Source: an uncultured Mycoplasmatota bacterium (GTDB lineage Bacteria > Bacillota_I > Bacilli_A > RF39 > UBA660). From it: DNA of 64,000 nt. A model generated the notes under the pieces. It had not been told where the DNA came from and did no database searches. It saw only the letters and a program-made list of their open reading frames with translations. Of the stretch, positions 15,235 through 22,085 are shown piece after piece (the first letter of the stretch is position 1; each line of letters opens with the position of its first letter). Position numbers and translations under genes: made by a program. The DNA is taken from positions 1 to 64,000 of the forward strand of contig URZL01000003.1 in assembly GCA_900552335.1 (NCBI GenBank). Reading direction: 5' to 3'.

Positions 15235-16230
15235 TTAAAGCTTTTTATTATTAATTTTAGTGTTATTATACTTAACAAACATTTTTCTTATAGAATCATA
15301 TTTTAAACACTTTGAAGCACCATCTTCCATGTACTCTATAGACTCAATTGGATTATTTTTGTATGATAAATTTGGTGGTAAAATATCTTCTAAATCATCA
15401 TAATGAATTCTACTGACTTTTCCGTTCTCATCTACTTCATATTCCACCGTACTTCCATCTATTTTTGTTTCTCTTACAATTGAATTTGAATCAGCAAATA
15501 TATGTCTACCTGTAGATTCGACAGAAATACAGCCTGGTATAACTCCTTGAATATAAGTTCTTAATACTTCACAGAAATTAAGTAAAAAATCTAAGTCAGC
15601 TTTATAATCAGTTAATGCTGCATATCTACTCTCAGGATATGCACCACTATTATCATTTACTCTATTCGTAGCATGTTCTATAATATTTTGTTTCGATTCA
15701 ATAGCTTTTCTATCTAAATCATCTGTATCTCCGTTTATCCAACTATTTAGTAAATCATTCATATATTTATCCTTTAATTGCTTTAAATTTCTATCACCAA
15801 CAATACTATTTCCTAACTCAAATAAAATTTTCTTTTTTAAATTTTCATCCAAATCAGTACTTTCTGAAGTTAAAAGTTTGGAAAAATAATGACTATATTT
15901 TTTTGCAATCCCTTTATTTGATCTATTGTTAAATATCTTATCTAATTCTTCTTCGCTTTCATTTGCTGTATCATCAAAATGCATATTTGGAATAATCAAA
16001 GCTTTTAAGTATAATTCACATATATAAGATAATCTCTCCCCAAAACTATTTATAAAACTTATTTTTTCATCTTCACACATATCTTCATCAAATAGTAAAT
16101 CTGAGTTAAATCTAATCTCTCCATTTACAAGTTCTGTTGGAATAAACACATTATTATTAAATATCTCTAATCTTCTACAATCAGCTGTATTTATTAAACC
16201 TTTAATTTTAATTATTTTATTTTGATTCAT
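15235..16230 (-). CDS. HEPN-like domain protein, candidate defence cargo
   Basis: A 331-residue soluble protein. Features recalling HEPN helical bundles are ERLSYICELYLKALI (65-79), SHYFSKLL (113-120, like the GHDLxKLL helix) and PESRYAAL with the following DYKADLDFLLNFCEVLR. A strict Rx4-6H catalytic motif is not obvious, so RNase activity is uncertain. The C-terminal 80 residues are strand-rich with an acidic YEVDENGKVSRIHYDDLED segment. HEPN proteins are common abortive-infection RNases or sensors. It is the only gene in the segment bounded by secA 3'-end repeats. AAGGAAGTGAT precedes the ATG and an extended -10 promoter lies upstream. Family call is by eye. Confidence 0.5.
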   Translation of the reverse strand: MNQNKIIKIKGLINTADCRRLEIFNNNVFIPTELVNGEIRFNSDLLFDEDMCEDEKISFINSFGERLSYICELYLKALIIPNMHFDDTANESEEELDKIFNNRSNKGIAKKYSHYFSKLLTSESTDLDENLKKKILFELGNSIVGDRNLKQLKDKYMNDLLNSWINGDTDDLDRKAIESKQNIIEHATNRVNDNSGAYPESRYAALTDYKADLDFLLNFCEVLRTYIQGVIPGCISVESTGRHIFADSNSIVRETKIDGSTVEYEVDENGKVSRIHYDDLEDILPPNLSYKNNPIESIEYMEDGASKCLKYDSIRKMFVKYNNTKINNKKL

Positions 16231-16251
16231 ATTTTTATCACTTCCTTTTTA

Positions 16252-16260
16252 ATTATACCA
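16252..16260 (-). promoter_or_regulatory. Extended -10 promoter of the HEPN-like gene
   Basis: Minus strand TGGTATAAT about 13 nt before the ribosome binding site; no good -35 is seen, which is usual for extended -10 promoters. It shows that the gene has its own transcription signal inside the segment. Confidence 0.5.
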
Positions 16261-16294
16261 TATGACTTGATTTTAATGTTGATTTAGGCAAAAT

Positions 16295-16316
16295 AACTTA
16301 TCTAAAACTTATCTAA
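16295..16316. repeat. Tandem 11-mer pair, right (possible recombinase arm sites)
   Basis: AACTTATCTAA at 16295-16305 and 16306-16316 (11-bp period), about 60 bp inside direct repeat copy 2. Same orientation and sequence as the left pair at 15183. Confidence 0.7.
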
Positions 16317-16361
16317 GCGCCTTTTTTGATGCAAAATTACCTAAAAATTGTAAGTAGCAAA

Positions 16362-16400
16362 AAGCTCGCAAGCCCCTTATTTATAAGGATTTGCGAGCTT
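16362..16400 (-). terminator. Intrinsic terminator of secA
   Basis: Minus strand AAGCTCGCAA pairs with TTGCGAGCTT with an inner CCTTAT/ATAAGG stem, followed by a T run. The 5' arm lies inside direct repeat copy 2; copy 1 lacks the matching 3' arm. Confidence 0.75.
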
Positions 16401-16443
16401 ATTTACCACAACATTGTTTATATTTGCGTCCTGAGCCACAAGG
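16377..16443. repeat. Direct repeat copy 2: native secA 3' end
   Basis: Covers the SEC-C codons, the stop and the terminator 5' arm of the functional secA. It differs from copy 1 at four positions (16389, 16396, 16398, 16428). Confidence 0.85.
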
Positions 16444-18891
16444 GCATAAAGAATTTCTACCAATCTTTTCAACTTTTTTTGGAGTAGCTTTTTTTGTTTT
16501 ATTATTGTCATTTACAGCTTGACCTTTTGCGACTTGCTTTCTTTCAATATTTTGTCTAATTTCTGATTTAAGCAAGAACATTGTAATATTTTTATCAATT
16601 GTATTTAATAATTCATCATACAATTCAAATCCTTCATTTGTATAAGCTCTTAAAGGATTTTCTTGTGCATAACTTCTAAGGCCAATACCTTCACGTAAAT
16701 GAGACATTGTATTAATATGATTCATCCAGTGAGTATCAATTACTCTAAGAGATATTGCTTTTTCAAATTCATTTGCTATTTCTTCTGGAATAGATGATAA
16801 TTTTTCATTGTATTCATCAATTACTTTATTATATAAGAATTCTTTTACTTCATCTGTGCTTTTTCCTTGTAATTCTTCTAATTTCAATGAATTTTTTAAC
16901 AAGTGTTCATTAGTAAATTCTAAAATTTCACTTAAATCATGTTCTGTTAAATATCCTTCTGGTGCTACATGTTCTTCTACAAAACTATAAATGAAATTTT
17001 TCATATTTTCTAGTACTGTTTCATGAATACTTTCACTGTCTAAAATTTGATTTCTAATATCGTAAATATATTCTCTTTGAGTATTTATAACATCATCATA
17101 TTGTAGTAAATTTTTACGAATATCGAAGTTATTTCCTTCTACTCTTTTTTGGGCAGATTCAATTGATTTTGCTAACATACCATTTCGAATAGAAGCGTCA
17201 TCAGAGAATCCCACACGTGCTAACATTTCTTTTGCTCTATCTGTACCAAATCGAACCATTAAATCATCTTCAAATGATACACAAAATTGACTATATCCAG
17301 GATCTCCTTGACGACCAGAACGTCCTCTTAATTGGTTATCAATACGTCTTGATTCATGACGTTCTGTCCCAATAACACATAATCCACCTAATTCTTTTAT
17401 TTCATCGGTTAATTTAATATCTGTTCCACGTCCTGCCATATTAGTGGCGATTGTAACAGCACCCTTTTCACCTGCTTTTGCAATAATTTCTGCTTCACGA
17501 GCATTATTTTTGGCATTTAAAACTTCATGAGGAATATGTTCTTTCTTCAACATAGAACTAATAAGTTCACTGGTTTCAACAGCGATAGTACCGACAAGTA
17601 CTGGTTGACCAATTGCATGTTTTTCTTTGATCTCCTCAACAATTGCTTTATATTTTCCAGCTTTTGTAGCAAAAATTAAATCGCCATAATCTTTTCTAAT
17701 AACTGGTTTATTGGTAGGAATCTCAATAACATACATATTATAAATTTCCCTAAATTCTTCTTCTTCTGTTTTAGCAGTTCCTGTCATACCAGCTAGTTTA
17801 TTATACATTCTAAATAAATTTTGGAATGTGATAGTTGCTAAAGTTTTTGTTTCTTTTTGTATTTCTACATTTTCTTTTGCTTCTATCGCTTGATGTAAAC
17901 CTTCTGAGTAACTTCTTCCTGCCATTAAACGACCTGTAAATGGATCTACGATGATAATTTTACCATCTTGTACTACATAATCATAATCTTTTTTCATTGC
18001 GTAGTTTGCTTTTAATGCTTGATTAATGTAGTGAACTAAATTTGTGTTGTTTATATCATATAAATTTTCTACTTTAAAGTATTTTTCACCAGCTTTAATA
18101 CCTTTGTCATCCAATGTTACAGCTTTGCTTTTTTCATCATAAATATATCCGTCATTTTCTCTTAATGTTTTGGCAAAACGATCTGCTTCAATATATAAAT
18201 TAGCAGATTCCATATAACCGCCAGAAATAATTAATGGTGTTCTTGCTTCATCTATTAATACAGAATCGACTTCATCGATAATAACAAAATTTAATCCTCT
18301 TTGAACCCTATCACTTGATTTTACAACCATATTATCTCTTAAATAGTCAAATCCTAATTCATTGTTGGTTGTATACATGATATCACATTCATATGCTGCC
18401 TTTTTTTCACTATGTGTGTTCTCTCTATAATTAATTCCTACTGTTAAACCTAAGAAACGATAGATTTCTCCCATCCAACCAGCATCTCTTCCTGCTAGAT
18501 ATTCGTTTACCGTTATAATATGAACTCCCTTACCATCTAGGGCATTTAAGTAAGCAGGCATTGTTGCTGTTAAAGTTTTACCTTCACCTGTTTTCATTTC
18601 TGCTATATTTCCGTAATGGATAGCAAGTCCACCTAAGATTTGAACATAATATGGTTTCTCACCAATCACACGATAAGCAGCTTCTCTTGCTACCGCAAAT
18701 GCTTCTACTTTGATATCTTCTAATGTTTCTCCATTTTTTAATCTATCTTGAAATTCTTTTGTTTTCCCTTTTAATTCTTCATCTGTTAGCTTTTCAATTA
18801 CAGGTTCTTCTTCCATAATTTGATCTGCTATTTTTTTGAATCTTTCTAATTCTTTATATTCATGATCAAATAATTTTTTTAATAAATTCAT
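16399..18891 (-). CDS. secA: Preprotein translocase ATPase SecA
   Basis: An 830-residue motor ATPase driving Sec-dependent export through SecYEG. The Walker A motif is in MKTGEGKTLTATMPAY, Walker B/DEAD is IIDEVDSVL, and motif VI regions (MAGRGTDIKL, QLRGRSGRQGDPG) are intact. It ends with the zinc-binding SEC-C motif CPCGSGRKYKQCCG that contacts SecB or ribosomes. AAAGGATTGATACC precedes the ATG at 18891 (MNLLKKLFD); the longer frame from 18927 adds a non-homologous start. hpf lies upstream, as in many Firmicutes, but prfB, often found downstream, is replaced here by the repeat-bounded segment. Confidence 0.97.
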   Translation of the reverse strand: MNLLKKLFDHEYKELERFKKIADQIMEEEPVIEKLTDEELKGKTKEFQDRLKNGETLEDIKVEAFAVAREAAYRVIGEKPYYVQILGGLAIHYGNIAEMKTGEGKTLTATMPAYLNALDGKGVHIITVNEYLAGRDAGWMGEIYRFLGLTVGINYRENTHSEKKAAYECDIMYTTNNELGFDYLRDNMVVKSSDRVQRGLNFVIIDEVDSVLIDEARTPLIISGGYMESANLYIEADRFAKTLRENDGYIYDEKSKAVTLDDKGIKAGEKYFKVENLYDINNTNLVHYINQALKANYAMKKDYDYVVQDGKIIIVDPFTGRLMAGRSYSEGLHQAIEAKENVEIQKETKTLATITFQNLFRMYNKLAGMTGTAKTEEEEFREIYNMYVIEIPTNKPVIRKDYGDLIFATKAGKYKAIVEEIKEKHAIGQPVLVGTIAVETSELISSMLKKEHIPHEVLNAKNNAREAEIIAKAGEKGAVTIATNMAGRGTDIKLTDEIKELGGLCVIGTERHESRRIDNQLRGRSGRQGDPGYSQFCVSFEDDLMVRFGTDRAKEMLARVGFSDDASIRNGMLAKSIESAQKRVEGNNFDIRKNLLQYDDVINTQREYIYDIRNQILDSESIHETVLENMKNFIYSFVEEHVAPEGYLTEHDLSEILEFTNEHLLKNSLKLEELQGKSTDEVKEFLYNKVIDEYNEKLSSIPEEIANEFEKAISLRVIDTHWMNHINTMSHLREGIGLRSYAQENPLRAYTNEGFELYDELLNTIDKNITMFLLKSEIRQNIERKQVAKGQAVNDNNKTKKATPKKVEKIGRNSLCPCGSGRKYKQCCGK

Positions 18892-18980
18892 GGTATCAAT
18901 CCTTTCATACACATTATATTTTATCATAAATTTATATCATTATTAAAGTATTATTCATTATTTTGTTAAATTACAATAAA

Positions 18981-19011
18981 AAAGGAATATATCATTCGTT
19001 TATATATTCCT
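18981..19011 (-). terminator. Intrinsic terminator in the secA-hpf gap
   Basis: Minus strand GGAATATAT/ATATATTCC stem with a 9-nt loop followed by TTTTTTATT. It lies upstream of secA and after a short stretch holding only a 14-codon frame (from an ATG near 19102), so it may end a relic or a small RNA. Confidence 0.6.
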
Positions 19012-19173
19012 CTATTTCATGAATAAATTCTTGTTTTTTTGATTTGTTCTTCTTGCTCTAAAATAAGCTATACCCTAAACTAATATGTTTTGTTAGCTTC
19101 ATATCATTCACATTTTGCTTTTATTATAAATCAATGTATTTATTCTTTTTTGGAAGAACTTTTTTAATATATA

Positions 19174-19194
19174 AAAAAGGAACAAAGTTCCTTT
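19174..19194 (-). terminator. Intrinsic terminator of hpf
   Basis: AAAGGAAC/GTTCCTTT stem with a 3-nt loop and a T tract, starting at the hpf stop codon. Confidence 0.7.
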
Positions 19195-19714
19195 ATACTA
19201 TTTCAATTAATCCATAAGAATTATCTTTTCTCTTATAGATAACACACGCATTATTTGTTTCTGTATTATTAAAGATAAAGAAATCATGGTCCAATAATTC
19301 CATTTGAAGAATGGCTTCTTCTTCACTCATTGGTTTATTATCAACTGTTTTTCTTTTTACGATTTTTTGTTCTGGTTCTTCTTCCATTTCAAAATCTAAG
19401 AAAACATCCATTGCTTCAACTTTTCTTTTTTTAATTTTTGTTTTATTTTTACGAATAGAACGTTCTAATTTATCTGCCACTTTATCAATTGCTGCATATA
19501 AATCTTTATTACTTTCTTCTGCTCTTAAAATAGCTTTTTTAATTGGAATTGTTACCTCGATTATTTGTTCAATTCCTCTAGTTCTTACCACGATGTTTGC
19601 TGATAAGTCATCTGGTGCCTCAAAATACTTATCTAGTTTTGCTAATTTTTCCTCAATATAGCTCTTAATAGCATCCGTTACAACTAACTTATCACCACGA
19701 ATAGTTAATTTCAT
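19193..19714 (-). CDS. hpf: Long-form ribosome hibernation promoting factor
   Basis: A 173-residue protein. The N-terminal domain (MKLTIRGDKLVVTDAIKSYIEEKLAKLDKYF) is the YfiA/HPF fold that sits in the ribosomal decoding region. A linker with EPEQKIVKRKT leads to the C-terminal dimerisation domain (MSEEEAILQMELLDHDFFIF...). Having both parts marks the long HPF of Gram-positives, which joins 70S ribosomes into inactive 100S dimers in stationary phase. The ATG at 19714 lies 9 nt after AGGAGG; the ATG at 19723 abuts that site and is rejected. Confidence 0.95.
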   Translation of the reverse strand: MKLTIRGDKLVVTDAIKSYIEEKLAKLDKYFEAPDDLSANIVVRTRGIEQIIEVTIPIKKAILRAEESNKDLYAAIDKVADKLERSIRKNKTKIKKRKVEAMDVFLDFEMEEEPEQKIVKRKTVDNKPMSEEEAILQMELLDHDFFIFNNTETNNACVIYKRKDNSYGLIEIV

Positions 19715-19756
19715 TACTATCATCCTCCTCGCAATTATATTGTATCACAAAAATAA

Positions 19757-19785
19757 AACTACTTCAATTTAAATTAAAGTAGTTT
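19757..19785 (-). terminator. Intrinsic terminator of the downstream cold-shock gene
   Basis: Minus strand AAACTACTT/AAGTAGTTT stem with AT-rich extension, then TATTTTTG. Overlaps the end of the coding region at 19769. Confidence 0.65.
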
Positions 19786-19981
19786 CTAGTTCGATTACAT
19801 TTTTTGCTTGTAATCCTTTATCAGTTTTAACTAAGTCAAATTGAATTTTTTGACCTTCAACTAAAGTTTTGTATCCTTCTGTTCTGATAGATGAATAATG
19901 TACAAATATGTCTTCTTTATCATTATATTCAATGAATCCAAACCCTTTTTCGTTGTTAAACCATTTTACCTTACCTATCAC
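19769..19981 (-). CDS. Cold-shock domain protein
   Basis: A 70-residue CspA-family protein binding single-stranded RNA or DNA. RNP1 is KGFGFIEY and RNP2 is DIFVHYSS, within the usual five-strand barrel. Its central [21 protein letters not shown] resembles the second Csp gene of this window (20848-21063), so they are paralogues. Start codon is GTG at 19981 preceded by GTGAGGTG. It stands alone between hpf and the LytTR operon. Confidence 0.92.
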   Translation of the reverse strand: MIGKVKWFNNEKGFGFIEYNDKEDIFVHYSSIRTEGYKTLVEGQKIQFDLVKTDKGLQAKNVIELETTLI

Positions 19982-20105
19982 GCTAGCACCTCACTTTCTA
20001 AATCACAAATCGATATATCATAACTTGCGCACTTTTATACTATCATATTTGTTAACTTAAATTTTTAAAAAGTGATAAACTGTAGGTTTTTGGTTATTTT
20101 TGGTA

Positions 20106-20843
20106 TTACATTATTTTTTGATATTCACATAATTTTTCTTTTAATTCTTTTTTCTTATCTCTAGCAATTAAATCTGTTTCTTTGTTTTCAAACTTAATTT
20201 TATTATTGGTTATATCATAACTTTTAACATTTAATAAATTAATAATACAACTTCTATGTACTTTCATAAATCTAGGATCTTCCATTAAAAACTTTGTAAT
20301 ATGATTAATACAACCTTTTATTGTAATACTATCTTCTTTTGTTTCTATTGTTACATAGTTTTCATTTACATTTTTTTCAATATACAATATGGAATCATAT
20401 AGTACTTGAAAAATTTCACCTTTTTGCTTAACGCTTATAGTTTTATATGAGGAAAGAATACTATAAGCTGTCATTAAAGCAGACTTCAAATTACTTTTAA
20501 TATTTTGATTTTTTGAAATAAAATCTAACATTAACATTTTACCAGTTAAATTATCTGACTTAAGTTCTTGGTAAGATGTAATAATAATCAGTGGACTTGT
20601 CCAATCTCCTAATTCTCTTATTTTTCTAGCTAAATCTAATCCCGATTTTCCAGGAACATCAATATCCAATAAGAATACCTTTTTTCCTTCTATTCTCTTA
20701 ATTTGTTTTAATGTTGTATTTGTGTATCTATCAAATTCTACGATTTTATAATTTTGATCCTTATTACCAAAGAAATTGTGAATTACATCTTTATACATAC
20801 TCCGGATTTGTTCTGCATCTTCATATAAGATAAAATTTACCAC
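20106..20843 (-). CDS. LytTR-family response regulator (orphan, AgrA-like)
   Basis: A 245-residue regulator. The receiver has acidic residues E8/D9 and phospho-acceptor D60 in FLLDIDVPGKSGLDLA. The C-terminal LytTR domain (about 140-240) shows YVTIETKEDSITIKGCI and the FMKVHRSCIINLLNV motif used for DNA binding. It starts with GTG 4 bp after the stop of a cold-shock gene, so it is probably coupled to it. No histidine kinase is directly linked; the agrC-like kinase 1.2 kb away might serve it. The direct repeats in the divergent agrB promoter region are plausible targets. Confidence 0.85.
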   Translation of the reverse strand: MVNFILYEDAEQIRSMYKDVIHNFFGNKDQNYKIVEFDRYTNTTLKQIKRIEGKKVFLLDIDVPGKSGLDLARKIRELGDWTSPLIIITSYQELKSDNLTGKMLMLDFISKNQNIKSNLKSALMTAYSILSSYKTISVKQKGEIFQVLYDSILYIEKNVNENYVTIETKEDSITIKGCINHITKFLMEDPRFMKVHRSCIINLLNVKSYDITNNKIKFENKETDLIARDKKKELKEKLCEYQKIM

Positions 20844-20847
20844 AAAA

Positions 20848-21063
20848 TCACTTGCTTTCTATTTTACTTAAACTTTTGACATTTGCCGCTCTTAAGCCTT
20901 TGTCTGTTTGACGTAATTCAAAGGATACTTCTTCATCTTGAACTAAAGTCTTATAATTTGTATCTAAAATACTACTATAGTGAACAAAGACTTCTTTGTT
21001 TTCCCATTTTATAAAACCATATCCCTTTTCATTATTAAACCAAATGACTTTTCCTTCAAACAT
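20848..21063 (-). CDS. Cold-shock domain protein, first gene of the LytTR operon
   Basis: A 71-residue Csp protein: KGYGFIKW is RNP1 and EVFVHYSS is RNP2. AGGAGG precedes the ATG. It is followed after 4 bp by the LytTR regulator gene, an unusual pairing that suggests cold-shock-type RNA chaperoning and LytTR control are co-expressed. Its promoter region is shared with divergent agrB. Confidence 0.92.
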   Translation of the reverse strand: MFEGKVIWFNNEKGYGFIKWENKEVFVHYSSILDTNYKTLVQDEEVSFELRQTDKGLRAANVKSLSKIESK

Positions 21064-21116
21064 ATACTACTACCTCCTTCCGACGAACAAAAATAACATA
21101 TCATATATAAAACATA

Positions 21117-21145
21117 TATATCTTTCATTTAGCTTGAACAGTCAA
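21117..21145 (-). promoter_or_regulatory. Candidate promoter of the csp-LytTR operon
   Basis: Minus strand TTGACT (21145-21140), 17-bp spacer, GATATA (21122-21117). The -35 box overlaps the left half of the LytTR-type direct repeat, so a regulator bound there would affect this promoter directly. Confidence 0.45.
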
Positions 21146-21167
21146 TTTTTGTACATAAACCGTCATT
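21138..21167 (+). promoter_or_regulatory. LytTR/AgrA-type direct repeat operator
   Basis: ACAGTCAAT and ACCGTCATT are 9-mers separated by exactly 12 bp (21 bp start to start, two helical turns). This matches the known LytTR target layout, whose S. aureus AgrA consensus is ACAGTTAAG repeated with a 12-bp gap. It lies in the intergenic region between the csp-LytTR operon and agrBD. Confidence 0.6.
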
Positions 21168-21284
21168 TAGTTAAGTAATCTTATATGGTAATTTTTATTT
21201 AAAATAATTTCAAAAACAGATAAAAGTTAAAATTAATTTTTATTCTTTTTTTGTTGTATTCTTTAATTGTCAAAAGGAGTTTTA

Positions 21285-21893
21285 ATGAAACAGTTATTTT
21301 TAAATTATTCTATGGAAAGTATTAAAAAAAATTATCCAAATTATGATGATCAAACACTTGAAGAAATTCGATATGGATTAGAGGGAATTTATCTATCATT
21401 AACAAAATTAGTTGTGATTTCTATACTATCCATCATTTTGAATATTTTTTATGAAATGTTAATTATGTTGATATGTTTTAATATATTACGAACTACAGGT
21501 TTTGGATTACATGCTAAAAAAAGTATACAATGTTGGATTTCATCCACTATTATGTTTATTTTTTTACCACTTATTTCTAAATACTTTGTTATATCCAAAG
21601 TAGTACACATTATATTCAGTATTTTATTATTGTTACTTATTCTTTTATATGCACCAGCTGATACATATAAAAGACCATTAATTAAAAAGAAAAAAAGAGT
21701 TATTTATAAAATCATAACTACTATTAATACTTTAATCTTAATTATTATTTCGTTTTATACAAAAAGTACTATTACGAATTTGATATTGTTTGGAATTTTA
21801 ATGGAAGTAATATTAACAAATCCGATTACTTATAAAATATTCCATTTACCATATCAAAACTATAAAACTTATGGTTTAAACAGGCATGTTTAA
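21285..21893 (+). CDS. agrB: AgrB-like peptide-processing membrane cysteine protease
   Basis: A 202-residue polytopic membrane protein. The catalytic pair of AgrB is visible as H76 and C83 in FGLHAKKSIQC, matching H77/C84 of S. aureus AgrB. N-terminal NYSMESIKKNYPNYDD precedes the membrane helices, and the basic loop KRPLIKKKKR is typical. AgrB cuts the C-terminal tail of AgrD and forms the thiolactone ring. AAAGGAG precedes the ATG at 21285. The agrD gene follows after 21 bp. This operon faces the agrAC pair on the other strand. Confidence 0.92.
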   Translation: MKQLFLNYSMESIKKNYPNYDDQTLEEIRYGLEGIYLSLTKLVVISILSIILNIFYEMLIMLICFNILRTTGFGLHAKKSIQCWISSTIMFIFLPLISKYFVISKVVHIIFSILLLLLILLYAPADTYKRPLIKKKKRVIYKIITTINTLILIIISFYTKSTITNLILFGILMEVILTNPITYKIFHLPYQNYKTYGLNRHV

Positions 21894-21914
21894 ATATAAT
21901 TTAGAAGGAGGTAT

Positions 21915-22046
21915 ATGAATATGACTAAATTATTTGCTGCTATTTTAGGATTAATTGGAGGAATTGGAGCTGTTGCTGGTTCTACTGCTTGTATTTCTTT
22001 CTTTATAGACGAACCAGAATGTCCAAAAAGTATGATTGAAAAGTAA
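21915..22046 (+). CDS. agrD: AgrD-like autoinducing peptide precursor
   Basis: A 43-codon gene directly after agrB, with AAGGAGG upstream (start at 21915 or, with better spacing, at the second ATG, 21921). The peptide has an N-terminal hydrophobic, glycine-rich leader (LFAAILGLIGGIGAVAG), then STACISFFI as the likely signal core, then the acidic tail DEPECPKSMIEK. The DE-x-E-x-PK tail closely follows S. aureus AgrD (DEVEVPKE). The ring would close from C26 onto F30 or I31; C36 in the tail is extra. It is exported and processed by AgrB and should be sensed by the AgrC-like kinase. Confidence 0.88.
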   Translation: MNMTKLFAAILGLIGGIGAVAGSTACISFFIDEPECPKSMIEK

Positions 22047-22060
22047 TGATTAACAGCTAA

Positions 22061-22085
22061 AAATGATATGAGCTTCATATCATTT
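22061..22085. terminator. Bidirectional terminator between agrD and agrC
   Basis: 11-bp stem AAATGATATGA/TCATATCATTT, GCT loop, T-rich on the plus strand. It serves the convergent ends of agrBD and agrAC. Confidence 0.75.

Larger units (their letters stand above)
15016..16443. mobile_element. Putative minimal integrative element at the secA 3' end
   Basis: A 1.4-kb segment bounded by the two 67-bp direct repeats. One copy completes secA, as when an element integrates into the 3' end of a gene and restores it. Paired AACTTATCTAA 11-mers lie inside both ends, as arm-type recombinase sites do. It contains a single HEPN-like gene and no integrase. It might need a helper recombinase, might be a remnant, or the repeats might come from a simple duplication. 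Boundaries are those of the repeats. Confidence 0.45.

Noticed and set aside
4000-16400. Prophage or complete conjugative element in the accessory zone
   Set aside because: No integrase, terminase, capsid, relaxase or transfer genes; only isolated accessory genes and the small repeat-bounded segment.
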